A stretch of 64,000 nt of DNA from Methylotenera oryzisoli_B (GCA_965613685.1 OZ277031.1:1364001-1428000); one strand, 5' to 3'. Counted from the first letter of the stretch, positions 36,502-45,915 are shown. Numbers and translations are program-made. The notes: generated by a model from the letters alone, not told the origin.

Positions 36502-37407
36502 CTATTTGATCGCGTCCAAGGCTTTCAAGCGTTTTTGTGCAGCCGGAATGACCTCACTGTTTGGGTACTTGGCCAATAAATCACGCAAGGTTTTTTTCGC
36601 GGCCGGCACCATGCCCAATTGAAACTGGCTGTTGGCCATATTAAATAACGCGTCCGCCGCTCTTGGACTTTCCGGATGGGCGTCCAACAATTTCTGCTGG
36701 GTGGCCATGGCCGATTTGTAATTTTTTAATGCAAATTGCGCGTAGCCCAATCCGTACATGGCATCCGGGGCGTAAGCGCTATTGGGGTAATCTTTTAAAA
36801 ATTTGTCGTAAGCATTAAACGCATCTTTGTATTTTGCTTCCTTAGCCAAGCCATGCGCCAACTCTAACAATTGGTACTCTTGGCTATTCTTTGCTGGCTC
36901 AGGCGTGCTCGCCACAGGCGCAGCGGTAACCGGGGCAGCAGGGGCAGCTACACTGGCCAGCGGTGCTTCCACTACCGCCACCGGATTGGGGTTGGCACTG
37001 GCGTTAGCCCCAGGCTGACCTTGCTCCAACTTACGCAAACGTGCGTCGGCATCGCCGTATAAATCTTTTTGCCTTTGCTGCGTGAGGTTAACATTGTGGC
37101 TGGCCAACTCAAGCTCCCCCTTTAGTTTGGCCACTTCTTGCTTGAGCCCCTCAATTTGATTTTGCATGTCCAGCAAGCCTTGGCCTTTGGTGATCGCCTC
37201 AATTTCCGCCAAGCGTTGTTCTATGACTTGCTGGGTTTTCTTCAACGTCGCCAAGTCCGCTTGCGCAGCCTGATGCTGAGTCGTTGTGGTGGCTTCCAAC
37301 TCTAAAATTTTCTTGCGCGCCTCCTTGTCATCAAACAAGGCCGCGTGACCTTGCGCAGCCAATCCCGCGGTGACAATTAACAAACTAGCCAGTATCAGTT
37401 TTTTCAT
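36502..37407 (-). CDS. cpoB: Cell division coordinator CpoB (YbgF)
   Basis: A periplasmic protein that couples Tol-Pal function to PBP1B at the septum. It has 301 residues: a signal peptide (about 1-22), an N-terminal trimerising coiled coil (about 30-130), an Ala/Pro/Val-rich linker (about 130-170), and C-terminal TPR repeats (about 180-301, for example YLLLE-type LELAHGLAKEAKYKDAF and YGLGYAQFALKNY). It is the final gene of the tol-pal operon, 25 bp after pal. Confidence 0.95.
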   Translation of the reverse strand: MKKLILASLLIVTAGLAAQGHAALFDDKEARKKILELEATTTTQHQAAQADLATLKKTQQVIEQRLAEIEAITKGQGLLDMQNQIEGLKQEVAKLKGELELASHNVNLTQQRQKDLYGDADARLRKLEQGQPGANASANPNPVAVVEAPLASVAAPAAPVTAAPVASTPEPAKNSQEYQLLELAHGLAKEAKYKDAFNAYDKFLKDYPNSAYAPDAMYGLGYAQFALKNYKSAMATQQKLLDAHPESPRAADALFNMANSQFQLGMVPAAKKTLRDLLAKYPNSEVIPAAQKRLKALDAIK

Positions 37408-37432
37408 GGTTTCTCTTTAATCCGCTCGGTGT

Positions 37433-38023
37433 TTACTCGTTTTCGTAAACGATGTTAGCACGGCGATTTTGTTTGGTGCATGCTTCATCGGCGCAGCCGG
37501 CCGTGGCTTTTTCTTCACCAAAGCTCACCGTTTCTATTTGACCATCTTGCACACCGAGTAAATTTAAAGATTTTTTGACCGCCACGGAACGGCGTTGACC
37601 CAAAGACAAATTGTATTCGCGGCTGCCGCGCTCGTCGGTATTGCCTTGCACGATGACCTTGGCGTTGCGGTTAGCCAATAGGTATTTGGCATGCGCCTCA
37701 ATCAAGGGTCGGTATTCGGCTTTAACGGCATCGCTGTCGTAATCAAAGTAAACCTGACGTTTGGATAAAATGTTATTCGGGTCTTTTAACGGGTTGTTGC
37801 TGTTAGAGCCGGCATTGCCGTCTATGACCACTTCTTTTACTGCTGCAGTTTCGGCTACCGCAGCAGGGGCGGCTTCTGCTGGCTTAGCCGCACTGGCCGC
37901 GACCGGGCTTCTGTCTTCCACTGCAGCCGGTTTATCAACCATGGGCGTGCTTTTACAAGCGGCCAAAATTAAAGCCAGGGCTAGGCTACTTAATAGCTTA
38001 GTGTTCCATGTGCTGCTGTTCAT
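37433..38023 (-). CDS. pal: Peptidoglycan-associated lipoprotein Pal
   Basis: An outer-membrane lipoprotein that binds peptidoglycan and TolB, 196 residues. The lipobox is LAAC (C23). A long Ala/Pro-rich linker (about 25-75) is followed by an OmpA-like domain (about 85-196) with VYFDYDSDAVK, VQGNTDERGSREYNLSLGQRR and TVSFGEEK. The peptidoglycan-contacting Asp and Arg are in NTDERGSREYN. It lies 45 bp after tolB and 25 bp before cpoB. Confidence 0.97.
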   Translation of the reverse strand: MNSSTWNTKLLSSLALALILAACKSTPMVDKPAAVEDRSPVAASAAKPAEAAPAAVAETAAVKEVVIDGNAGSNSNNPLKDPNNILSKRQVYFDYDSDAVKAEYRPLIEAHAKYLLANRNAKVIVQGNTDERGSREYNLSLGQRRSVAVKKSLNLLGVQDGQIETVSFGEEKATAGCADEACTKQNRRANIVYENE

Positions 38024-38068
38024 ATCGTTCTCCTTAATAAGGCCATCACAGCCTAAAATTATTATTCG

Positions 38069-39340
38069 CTACTTAATTAACGGACCCCAAGCCGGCTCAC
38101 GGATATCGCCACCGGTCTCATTCAAACGCTGCTGCACGCGACCGTCACTGGACACTGCCGCCAATGACCCTTTATCGCCACTGCGGGTTGCATACAATAA
38201 CACACGGCCATTAGGGGCAAAGCTAGGCGACTCATCCTGCGCGCCTTCACTCAACATCTGCACCTGGCCACTGACTAAATCTTGCAGAGCCAATCGGTAT
38301 TTTCCGCCGTCGTTACGCACCATGGCCAAAAATTTACCATCGGGTGACACGCGCGGGCTTAAATTGAACGTGCCCTCAAAGGTCACCCTTTGCACGTCGC
38401 CACCGCTGGCCGCCACTTTGTATATTTGCGGGCGACCACCACGATCGGAACTGAAATAAATCCACTGTCCGTCTGGCGACCAGGTGGGCTCGGTATCGAT
38501 GGTACTGCTTTTAGTTAATGGCTGCAGATTACTGCCATCGGCATTGATGGTATAGAGCTGAGAGTTGGCACCATAGGTTAAAACGATGGCTAATTTACTC
38601 CCGTCTGGCGACCAAGCGGGGGCACTGTTGTTGCCTTTAAAACTGGCTAAGACCGTACGCTGACCGCTCAGGGTTTGAATGTAAATGATGGGCTTTTTCT
38701 TTTCAAACGACACGTAAGCCATTCTGCTGCCATCGGGCGACCATGTCGGTGAAATAATCGGCTCTTTTGAGGAAACCATGGTGACCGCATTTTCCCCATC
38801 GACATCGGCCACCCTCAATGCATAGCGGCCATTGAGCTTAGCCACGTAAGCAATCCGACTGGAAAATAGGCCGCTTTCGCCGGTTAATTTTTGGTAAATG
38901 ACGTCAGCAATTTTATGCGCGGTGCCGCGTAATTGAGTGGCGGTGACGTTGTATTGCACGCTGGCTAACTGGGTTTGCTTGAGCACGTCGACCAATTGAA
39001 AACTGACGTTATAGCGATTGCCCGGCAGGGTTTCCACCTTGCCCACGGCCATGGCTTGCGCTTGCAAGGCCAGCCACTCGGCGTATTTAATTTGGCTGAT
39101 GTCGCTGGGTCGGCTGACTACACCAGCGGTTTCTAAGAGGCGAAATAAACCGCTGCGTTTTAGATCCGCTTGGATGATTTGACTGAGGTTGTCGCTATTG
39201 GGCTGGCTTTGCGCAAATGGCACGATGGCAATAGGCAGTTGTTGCGCACCGCCGCCACTGATCTCAATTTCCAAAGCGGAGTGGGCTAAGCCACTTAAGC
39301 AAAAGCTCACTAAAAATAAAACGATTCGTACGATGGGCAT
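38069..39340 (-). CDS. tolB: Tol-Pal system translocation protein TolB
   Basis: A periplasmic beta-propeller that links TolA and Pal. It has 423 residues from ATG 39340 (a GTG two codons earlier is possible). A signal peptide ends near SGLAHS. The N-terminal alpha/beta domain covers about 25-170. At least five propeller blades follow, each marked by a SPDG-type turn: WSPDGSRMAY, WSPDGSKLAI, WSPDGQWIYF, VSPDGKFLAM and FAPNGRVLLY. A 223-bp spacer separates it from tolA, unlike the tight spacing elsewhere in the operon. Confidence 0.97.
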   Translation of the reverse strand: MPIVRIVLFLVSFCLSGLAHSALEIEISGGGAQQLPIAIVPFAQSQPNSDNLSQIIQADLKRSGLFRLLETAGVVSRPSDISQIKYAEWLALQAQAMAVGKVETLPGNRYNVSFQLVDVLKQTQLASVQYNVTATQLRGTAHKIADVIYQKLTGESGLFSSRIAYVAKLNGRYALRVADVDGENAVTMVSSKEPIISPTWSPDGSRMAYVSFEKKKPIIYIQTLSGQRTVLASFKGNNSAPAWSPDGSKLAIVLTYGANSQLYTINADGSNLQPLTKSSTIDTEPTWSPDGQWIYFSSDRGGRPQIYKVAASGGDVQRVTFEGTFNLSPRVSPDGKFLAMVRNDGGKYRLALQDLVSGQVQMLSEGAQDESPSFAPNGRVLLYATRSGDKGSLAAVSSDGRVQQRLNETGGDIREPAWGPLIK

Positions 39341-39563
39341 AAGCACTGTTATTTTCTTTGCGTGTATTCTTTAGCTATGGGTTAACTGTCTATTGTTTAA
39401 CTATCTATTAGTTAGAAATACGACTTAAATAAAACCAGCCTTCATATTACATGGCGCCAGTCGATTTTACTGCAATCTCATGCTAGTTTTGTGACATTTA
39501 GCCGACTTTTTTATGAGGTAAACCTGCCGCGATTCCAATTGCCTGCCTCCGGCCTAGCCAGCC
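39341..39563 (-). promoter_or_regulatory. tolA-tolB intergenic spacer with a 13-bp direct repeat
   Basis: This 223-bp spacer inside the tol-pal operon shows no coding frame. It contains TTAACTGTCTATT (39382-39394) and TTAACTATCTATT (39397-39409), a tandem repeat with 15-bp period and one mismatch, 42-69 nt before the tolB start. The length suggests a secondary promoter for tolB-pal-cpoB, but I cannot identify a convincing -35/-10 pair. Confidence 0.4.
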
Positions 39564-40406
39564 TTAATCATTAGGCCTAAAGGTCAACTTTAAATTTCTA
39601 AATTGCGAAAATGCCAAGCCGTCAGTGGGCACCGGCAAAGGCTGGGAAGCCATAATAGCCCGTTCCACGGCCTCATCGCAGGCTTTATTGCCACTGGATT
39701 TAAGCAACTTAGGCAAGCCCGTCATTTCACCAGTGGGCAGCAAGGCTATGTCAAATTTAAGCTCAGGATTGGCCGTGGCACACAAGCTTTTATTTACATT
39801 GCCGCGAATTTTAGCTTGGATTTTACTGCGGTACTCGTCCACCACACCGGTGCTGGCTGCCGACTTGGCCGATTTATCGCTTGCGACCGCTTGCTCAGTC
39901 GCGGCGCGCTCTTCGGCTAAGGCTTCTTGTTGCAGTTTTTTCAAAGTCTCATTGGCTTTGTTTTCTTTTAACAACTTGTCGCTGTTTTGCATTTCTTCTT
40001 TACGCGCTTCCGCTTGCAAGGCAGCCAATTGTTTTTTTTGCGCTAGGGCCAGCTCTTTTTTCAATTGCTCGGCGGCTTTTTTTTGCTCCAGCTCTTTGCG
40101 TTTTTTTTCCAGGGCAATGTCGACTTCGGGGGCTTTAGCGGCTTGCGCTTCTACTTTTTCTGGCGGGGGTGGCGGGGCTTCTTTGACCACGGCGGGCGGC
40201 GGCGTTTCTACTGGTGGCGTCACGGGCAAAGGCGGTTCAAGTGCAGGCAGACTGTCCCACAATTCCACTTCCGCCACATTCAGCATGGGCGGGGTCGCTT
40301 TCCAATTGAACGACAAGAGCAAGGCCGCCAACAACAGCAAATGGACGCCTATTGCCCAAACACCGGCTTGCCATGACACGTCTTTTTCATAGGCCCTAAT
40401 CATCAT
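39564..40406 (-). CDS. tolA: Tol-Pal system protein TolA
   Basis: Transmits proton-motive force from TolQR to the outer membrane, 280 residues. It has one membrane helix (about 16-34), then a proline-rich stretch (about 55-85). A long charged Ala/Lys/Glu helix (about 85-185) follows, and a C-terminal TolA domain (about 190-280) has YRSKIQAKIRGNVNKSLC and LLPTGEMTGLPKLLKSSGNKACDEAVERAI. ATG 40406 and the next codon ATG 40403 are both possible starts. tolR is 15 bp upstream. Confidence 0.95.
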   Translation of the reverse strand: MMIRAYEKDVSWQAGVWAIGVHLLLLAALLLSFNWKATPPMLNVAEVELWDSLPALEPPLPVTPPVETPPPAVVKEAPPPPPEKVEAQAAKAPEVDIALEKKRKELEQKKAAEQLKKELALAQKKQLAALQAEARKEEMQNSDKLLKENKANETLKKLQQEALAEERAATEQAVASDKSAKSAASTGVVDEYRSKIQAKIRGNVNKSLCATANPELKFDIALLPTGEMTGLPKLLKSSGNKACDEAVERAIMASQPLPVPTDGLAFSQFRNLKLTFRPND

Positions 40407-40421
40407 GATGCGCTGCGCAAA

Positions 40422-40820
40422 TTACTGGGCTGGCGACAACAACAGGCCAACCTTATCCACCTGGTTTTGCTTGAGCAGATCCATCACCGCAATCACGTCA
40501 TCGTATTTGACGTTTTTATCGGCGGCAATCACCACGGCCCGCTCAGGCGATGCCGTTAACGCTTGCCTTACCTTGCTCAACAATTGATCACGCGCCATGG
40601 CTTGATTGTCTAATTCAATTTGATTGTTCTGCTTAACGGTTAAAACCAAAGGCGGGACTGGAGATTGCTTAAGGCTCTGCCCTACTTTGGGCAAGTCCAC
40701 CACGCCAGGATTGGTCATGGGAGCGGTCACCATAAAGATGACCAACAGCACCAAGGTCACGTCTATGTAAGGCACGACGTTGATTTGATTCATCATGCGG
40801 CGTTTACGGTTGCGTGACAT
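40422..40820 (-). CDS. tolR: Tol-Pal system protein TolR
   Basis: An inner-membrane proton-channel partner of TolQ, 132 residues. The N-terminus MSRNRKRRMMNQINVVPYIDVTLVLLVIFMVTAP is diagnostic, with the proton-conducting aspartate D20 in YIDVTLVLLVIF. The periplasmic domain ends AVMDLLKQNQVDKVGLL. It follows tolQ by 3 bp. Confidence 0.97.
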   Translation of the reverse strand: MSRNRKRRMMNQINVVPYIDVTLVLLVIFMVTAPMTNPGVVDLPKVGQSLKQSPVPPLVLTVKQNNQIELDNQAMARDQLLSKVRQALTASPERAVVIAADKNVKYDDVIAVMDLLKQNQVDKVGLLLSPAQ

Positions 40821-40823
40821 GGC

Positions 40824-41504
40824 TTAGCTTTTTCTTTGCAAGATGTTGGTGAACTCTTCCATAAAGCTTTCGTAACGCACCGACAAGCGATCGACCGAGC
40901 TGGCAAAGCGGTTATAGGCAATCACCGCTGGGATCGCCGCAAACAAACCGATGGCGGTGGCCACCAGTGCTTCGGCAATACCTGGCGCCACTTGGCTTAA
41001 GGTCGCTTGCGCGACATTAGACAAGCCACGGAATGCATTCATGATGCCCCAGACCGTACCAAACAAACCTATGTACGGGCTGACTGAACCCACCGAGGCC
41101 AAGAACGGTAAGTGGGCGTCCAAGTTGTCCAGCTCACGGTTATACGCGGCACGCATGGCACGTCTAGCGCCTTCCATGACATCCGACACTTCCATGCGCG
41201 ATTGCTGTTTATGCCTGACGTATTCTTTAAAGCCGGCTTCAAAGATGCTGGCCATGCCTTGGGTTTTTCGCCTGCCGGCGCCTAGGCTGTCAAACAATTT
41301 ATTTAAATCGCCGCCTGCCCAAAAGGCCGCCTCAAATTCCTCGGCACTGCTTTCGGCGCGCTTAATGGTGGCTAACTTGATGAAGATATACCACCAAGAA
41401 AACAAGGATGTGAGGATTAACACCACCAGCACCAATTGAACCGGCAGACTGGCGCCTGCTACCAGTGAAAAAATAGACATGTCATTTGCAACGCTTACGG
41501 TCAT
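40824..41504 (-). CDS. tolQ: Tol-Pal system protein TolQ
   Basis: An ExbB/MotA-family inner-membrane channel subunit, 226 residues with three membrane helices. The cytoplasmic middle has LPFLASVGSVSPYIGLFGTVWGIMNAFRGL, and the conserved third helix has GIAEALVATAIGLFAAIPAVIAYN. It overlaps ybgC by 4 bp (ATGA-type overlap) and is followed closely by tolR. Confidence 0.97.
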   Translation of the reverse strand: MTVSVANDMSIFSLVAGASLPVQLVLVVLILTSLFSWWYIFIKLATIKRAESSAEEFEAAFWAGGDLNKLFDSLGAGRRKTQGMASIFEAGFKEYVRHKQQSRMEVSDVMEGARRAMRAAYNRELDNLDAHLPFLASVGSVSPYIGLFGTVWGIMNAFRGLSNVAQATLSQVAPGIAEALVATAIGLFAAIPAVIAYNRFASSVDRLSVRYESFMEEFTNILQRKS

Positions 41505-41929
41505 AGGAGTCCCTGTGGTTTTTCCAATTGTATTTTATGGCGAATTTCAGTCGGCACGCCCATAGGCTTAAAGCTAACAGCATCAACAAACGCCGCTTTC
41601 ACCTGCGCTTCTATCAACACCATCCCATCACGGATGATGCTTTGCTGCATAATTAAACTGCTGCGCCCGAGTTCGCTTAACTGGCAGCGGACGGCCAGCA
41701 TGTCGTTGAAATAAGCCGGTTTTTTAAACTGCATGCTCAAACTGTGGATGACGATGATGAGGCCATGCTGGTCTTTTAACTGCGTTTGCTCAAAGCCCAA
41801 GGCGCGCAACCATTCGGTTCTGGCCCGCTCCATGAAATTCAAATAATTAGAGTGGTAAACCACCCCACCGCTATCGGTGTCTTCATAATAAACGCGTATA
41901 GGCCAGGTAAATTGGGTCACGCTGGCCAA
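41501..41929 (-). CDS. ybgC: Tol-Pal-associated acyl-CoA thioesterase
   Basis: A hot-dog fold thioesterase of 142 residues. The catalytic aspartate is in YYEDTDSGGVVYHSNYLNFMERARTEWL (about 14-41), the standard 4HBT/YbgC motif. It is the conserved first gene of tol-pal operons and has been linked to phospholipid metabolism at the envelope. It overlaps the end of ruvB by 13 bp and tolQ by 4 bp, so ruv and tol genes form one gene string. Confidence 0.95.
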   Translation of the reverse strand: MASVTQFTWPIRVYYEDTDSGGVVYHSNYLNFMERARTEWLRALGFEQTQLKDQHGLIIVIHSLSMQFKKPAYFNDMLAVRCQLSELGRSSLIMQQSIIRDGMVLIEAQVKAAFVDAVSFKPMGVPTEIRHKIQLEKPQGLL

Positions 41930-42951
41930 TCTTCCGTCATTAAATTTTTCGGTACCGCCAATCCAAAATGCTGATAAGCCAACTGGGTCGCCATGCGCCC
42001 GCGCGGCGTGCGCATCAAATAACCTTGCTGGATTAAATAGGGTTCCAATACGTCTTCTATGGTGTCCCGCTCTTCACCTATGGCTGCTGCCAAATTATCC
42101 AACCCCACTGGACCACCGGCAAATTTTTCCAAGACAGCCAGCAACAATTTTCTGTCCATCACGTCAAAACCTAGCTTGTCCACGTCTAGCATTTTTAAAG
42201 CGGCATCGGCCACTTCCGCGGACACCGTGCCATCGCCTTTAACTTGGGCGTAGTCGCGCACGCGACGTAATAAACGGTTGGCAATGCGTGGCGTACCGCG
42301 TGAGCGCTTGGCAATTTCTAAAGAACCGGTGTCCACCATGGCCACGTCCAGCAATCCGGCGCTGCGCTGGACGATGCGCGCCAACTCATCCGCCGTGTAA
42401 AACTCCAAGCGGGAGACGATGCCAAACCGATCGCGCAAGGGATTGGTCAGCATGCCAGCACGGGTGGTGGCGCCAATTAGAGTAAACGGCGGCAAATCCA
42501 AACGCACGCTGCGGGCAGCCGGCCCCTCGCCTATCATGATGTCCAAGCGGTAATCTTCCATGGCCGGGTACAAGATCTCTTCCACCACGGGTGACAGGCG
42601 ATGAATTTCATCGATAAACAAAACGTCATTGGGCTCTAAATTGGTCAGCAAGGCCGCCAAATCACCGGCACGCTCCAACACCGGGCCCGAGGTTTGACGC
42701 ATGTTAACGCCCATTTCTTTGGCGATGATGTGCGCCAAAGTGGTTTTACCCAAACCAGGCGGGCCAAACAGCAAGACATGATCGAGCGCCTCACTGCGAC
42801 CACGCGCCGCGTTGATGAAGATTTCCAACTGACTGCGGGCTTTTTCTTGGCCCACGTATTCGTCCAATAACTTGGGACGCAAGGCACGCTCTAAGGCCTC
42901 CTCTTGGGGGCTTTCGGTATCAGGGGCGATCAGGCGATCGGTTTCTATCAT
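41917..42951 (-). CDS. ruvB: Holliday junction helicase motor RuvB
   Basis: An AAA+ ATPase that drives branch migration, 344 residues from ATG 42951 (an ATG at 42987 would add 12 unconserved residues; MIETDRLIAP aligns with the E. coli start). Walker A is GPPGLGKTTL, Walker B is DEIHRL, sensor 1 is GATTRAG, and the arginine-finger segment is NPLRDRFGIV. The C-terminal winged helix includes RTPRGRMATQLAYQHFG. It is downstream of ruvA and overlaps ybgC. Confidence 0.97.
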   Translation of the reverse strand: MIETDRLIAPDTESPQEEALERALRPKLLDEYVGQEKARSQLEIFINAARGRSEALDHVLLFGPPGLGKTTLAHIIAKEMGVNMRQTSGPVLERAGDLAALLTNLEPNDVLFIDEIHRLSPVVEEILYPAMEDYRLDIMIGEGPAARSVRLDLPPFTLIGATTRAGMLTNPLRDRFGIVSRLEFYTADELARIVQRSAGLLDVAMVDTGSLEIAKRSRGTPRIANRLLRRVRDYAQVKGDGTVSAEVADAALKMLDVDKLGFDVMDRKLLLAVLEKFAGGPVGLDNLAAAIGEERDTIEDVLEPYLIQQGYLMRTPRGRMATQLAYQHFGLAVPKNLMTEDWPA

Positions 42952-43018
42952 GGGCGTTTTTTCCAATACGCTTGCGTCGCTGCGCATACCAATGCGCTAA
43001 CTCAAGCGTGCATAACGG

Positions 43019-43597
43019 TTATTTTGACAGGGATTTTAAAGCTTGTTTAATGCCTTCTGCAACCGTGCTGTCGCTGGGCAATAATTTCACCGCAACCAAG
43101 GCTTCACGCTCATTGTACCCTAATGAAATAAGGGCATTGAGTACATCGCTGGCGGCCGATTTGGGTTGGTTGGCTTGGGCGGCATTAAGGCCGGCCAGGC
43201 TAAATTTATCTTTGAGTTCCAGCAACAAGCGTTCGGCGGTTTTCTTACCCACGCCCGGCACGCGCGTTAGCATGGCGCTGTCTTGCATGGCCACGGCTTG
43301 GGCTAGGTCGTCTATGGACAAGCCGCTCAATATGGATAAAGCCGATTTCGCCCCTATGCCGTTCACTTTTAATAACTGCCTAAAGGTGGCGCGCTCTTGC
43401 TCGCTGCCAAAGCCGTATAACAATTGCGCATCTTCCCGCACAACAAAATGCGTCAACATCACGACTTTTTCGCCTAGGGCGGGCAGGTTATAAAAAGTGC
43501 TCATGGGCACTTCGCATTCGTAACCGACCCCGTGGCAATCAATCAAGATTAGTGGCGGCGTCTTTTCCAACAGCGTGCCGTTTAAACGTCCTATCAT
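43019..43597 (-). CDS. ruvA: Holliday junction DNA-binding protein RuvA
   Basis: A tetrameric DNA-binding subunit of the RuvAB complex, 192 residues. ATG 43597 is preceded by GGGAG at 6 nt and gives the family N-terminus MIGRLNGTLLEK. The OB fold covers about 1-64. Two helix-hairpin-helix motifs follow (FRQLLKVNGIGAKSALSIL and LTRVPGVGKKTAERLLLEL). The RuvB-binding domain III occupies the last 45 residues. It sits between ruvC and ruvB. Confidence 0.97.
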   Translation of the reverse strand: MIGRLNGTLLEKTPPLILIDCHGVGYECEVPMSTFYNLPALGEKVVMLTHFVVREDAQLLYGFGSEQERATFRQLLKVNGIGAKSALSILSGLSIDDLAQAVAMQDSAMLTRVPGVGKKTAERLLLELKDKFSLAGLNAAQANQPKSAASDVLNALISLGYNEREALVAVKLLPSDSTVAEGIKQALKSLSK

Positions 43598-43653
43598 TGC
43601 AACTCCCTTATTAAGACCCATGCTAACAATAAGGCATGGCTAACGATTGACTT

Positions 43654-44217
43654 CTAAACCAACCGGCCGCCACGCACCCTAAATCCGGCGGTGGCCAATT
43701 TACCCAAACCTTGGCCGCCGTGGGCATGGCAAATAGCACACGCCAAGGCATCGGCTGAATCGGGCTTAGGCGTGGCGGCTAAATTTAGCAGGCGTTTCAC
43801 CATGGCTTGCACTTGTTCTTTATCGGCATGGCCGTTACCGACCACAGCCTGCTTAACCTGCAAAGCCGTGTACTCGGCTACGCTCAAATTACGGATAACG
43901 GCGGCGCTGATGGCAGCGCCGCGCGCCTGACCCAATAACAGCGTCGATTGCGGATTGACGTTGACGAACACTTTTTCTATGGCCACTTGGTTGGGATGGT
44001 AGGTGTCGATGACTTCAAATAAGCCATCCAATATGACTTTTAAGCGCGCCGGCAGCTCTTCTTTGTCGTCTTCACCGACCACTTTGTTCTTTTTTGCGCT
44101 GGCCGTTTTGATGGTGCCACTGGCGATGTAATGAATTTTTTCGCCGTCTTTTTCAATCAGCCCAAAGCCCGTCATGCGCAGGCCAGGGTCGATACCGAGT
44201 ATGGTGATTTTCGCCAC
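43654..44217 (-). CDS. ruvC: Holliday junction resolvase RuvC
   Basis: A crossover-junction endonuclease of 187 residues. The first catalytic Asp is in ILGIDPGLRMTGFG, the glutamate in VAIEKVFVNVNPQS, and the last Asp pair in PDSADALACAICHAH. It carries a short Lys/Glu insertion (KKNKVVGEDDKEELPAR, about 42-58) compared with E. coli RuvC. The start touches the yebC stop at one base (44217). Confidence 0.97.
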   Translation of the reverse strand: MAKITILGIDPGLRMTGFGLIEKDGEKIHYIASGTIKTASAKKNKVVGEDDKEELPARLKVILDGLFEVIDTYHPNQVAIEKVFVNVNPQSTLLLGQARGAAISAAVIRNLSVAEYTALQVKQAVVGNGHADKEQVQAMVKRLLNLAATPKPDSADALACAICHAHGGQGLGKLATAGFRVRGGRLV

Positions 44218-44942
44218 TAGTCCTCGATTAAAGCGCTGGTGTAGACGTCTTGCACGTCGTCTAAATCGTCCAATGCGTCCAATATTTTTTGCATTTTTAG
44301 CGCATCGTCGCCACTGAGTTCTATTTCATTCATGGGCTTCATGGTGACTTCCGCCATGACGGCTTTCAAACCGGCCGCCTCCATGGCTTCTTTGACAACC
44401 ATAAAATCATTAGGCGCAGTGATCACTTCTATGCTGCCGTCCTCATCGCTGACGACGTCTTCCGCACCGGCGTCCAAAGCCACTTCCATGACTTTATCTT
44501 CGTTAGTGCCTGGCTCGTAGACCAAACTGCCGCAATGTTTAAACATAAAAGCCACCGAACCATCGGTACCCAAGTTGCCACCGAACTTAGTCAATGCGTG
44601 GCGCACATCGGCTACCGCACGCTGCTTATTGTCGGTTAAACAATCAATAATAATGGACGCGCCATTGATGCCATAACCTTCGTAACGAATTTCTTCGTAG
44701 TTCACGCCTTCTAATTCACCCGTGCCTTTTTTGATGGCACGCGTGATGTTATCGGCCGGCATGTTTTCTTCCTTGGCCACGGCCACCGCCGCACGCAAGC
44801 GTGGGTTCATGGTCACGTCGCCACCGCTTAAACGGGCCGCAACCGTGATCTCTTTAATAATTTTGGTGAATATTTTGCCGCGCTTGGCATCTTGACGGCC
44901 TTTGCGATGTTGAATATTTGCCCACTTACTATGACCTGCCAT
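44217..44942 (-). CDS. yebC: YebC/PmpR family protein
   Basis: A 241-residue member of the TACO1/YebC family, whose members act in translation of difficult sequences such as proline stretches, and also as transcription regulators. It starts MAGHSKWANIQHRKGRQDAKRGKIFTKIIKEI, with MNPRLRAAVAVAKEENMPADNITRAIKKGTGE following. Both blocks are diagnostic. It is upstream of ruvCAB in the usual order. Confidence 0.96.
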   Translation of the reverse strand: MAGHSKWANIQHRKGRQDAKRGKIFTKIIKEITVAARLSGGDVTMNPRLRAAVAVAKEENMPADNITRAIKKGTGELEGVNYEEIRYEGYGINGASIIIDCLTDNKQRAVADVRHALTKFGGNLGTDGSVAFMFKHCGSLVYEPGTNEDKVMEVALDAGAEDVVSDEDGSIEVITAPNDFMVVKEAMEAAGLKAVMAEVTMKPMNEIELSGDDALKMQKILDALDDLDDVQDVYTSALIED

Positions 44943-45003
44943 TTGACCTACCCTTAAGACTTAAAAAATAGCGACCATTTTATCACAAGCCTGCCTGGCC
45001 ACA

Positions 45004-45915
45004 TTACTCCTGCCCTTGGGCCGGATCAATTTGCGTGTGCTTACGGATGTTAATGATGGAGATGGTAATCAAGGACAGGGCAATCAAGACCATGCCTATC
45101 AGTTCATACAAATTGGGCACTTCGTTTAACTGCACCCAGGCGGCAATAACCCCTATCACCGGCGCCAACATCGATGCCATGCTAGCTACGCCAGCCTGCA
45201 ACCGCTGCAAGGCATACAACCATAATACCCAAGCCAAACAGCCGCTTAAAAACACATTAAACAGCACGGCATAAATAAAACCGCTGGTCCACTGTATGGG
45301 CGGCGCTGGCAAAATTAAGGCTATGGCCAGAATGGGAATGGAGCCCAACAACATAGGCCAGGCAGTTAGATTGAGCAAATCCAAATGCGGTTCACGTTGA
45401 TGCAGCTTTTTGGAAATGATGGCGGAGACCGCCCAGGATATACCCGAACACAAGGCTAAAAACATGCTAAAGCCATCGGCCTTGATGTGCAGCGGATCAA
45501 AAATAAACAGCATGCCCATGAGCGCAAACAAAACCGCCAACCATTGCCAGCCTTGCACCTTTTCACCCAGCATGGGCCAAGCAAACAACAGCACCCAAAA
45601 CGGCATGGTGTAGGTGAGCACCGCCGTTTTACCCGCGCCGCCTTCAACTAAGGCCCATATCAGCAGACCGGTAAAGCCCACCGTTTGCAGCAAACCCAAG
45701 GCCAACATGGTGGGGAAATGGCTCAAGGCCAAAGGGCGCTTGGTCAGCGCAATCAAAACAAACAAAACCAAGGCGCCAAAGACAGTGCGCATGGCGGCGA
45801 ACTGAAATGGGCTAGCATATTGCACCGCCACTTTCATCACCACCCAGTTATACCCCCATATTACAGTAAGCATGAACAAGGCCAACAAGGCTTTAATGAC
45901 GGTATTTTTATTCAT
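45004..45915 (-). CDS. EamA/DMT-family transporter
   Basis: A drug/metabolite transporter superfamily member of 303 residues with about ten membrane helices in two EamA repeats (about 8-140 and 150-290). The substrate cannot be told from sequence. RhtA-like amino-acid efflux or nucleotide-base export are among the roles of this family. It ends 61 bp upstream of yebC in the same direction and is divergent from the CBS gene. Confidence 0.9.
   Translation of the reverse strand: MNKNTVIKALLALFMLTVIWGYNWVVMKVAVQYASPFQFAAMRTVFGALVLFVLIALTKRPLALSHFPTMLALGLLQTVGFTGLLIWALVEGGAGKTAVLTYTMPFWVLLFAWPMLGEKVQGWQWLAVLFALMGMLFIFDPLHIKADGFSMFLALCSGISWAVSAIISKKLHQREPHLDLLNLTAWPMLLGSIPILAIALILPAPPIQWTSGFIYAVLFNVFLSGCLAWVLWLYALQRLQAGVASMASMLAPVIGVIAAWVQLNEVPNLYELIGMVLIALSLITISIINIRKHTQIDPAQGQE

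Noticed and set aside
39625..40392. Long frame antisense to tolA
   Set aside because: It mirrors the Ala/Lys repeat of TolA, giving a low-complexity Ser/Phe/Cys-rich translation.
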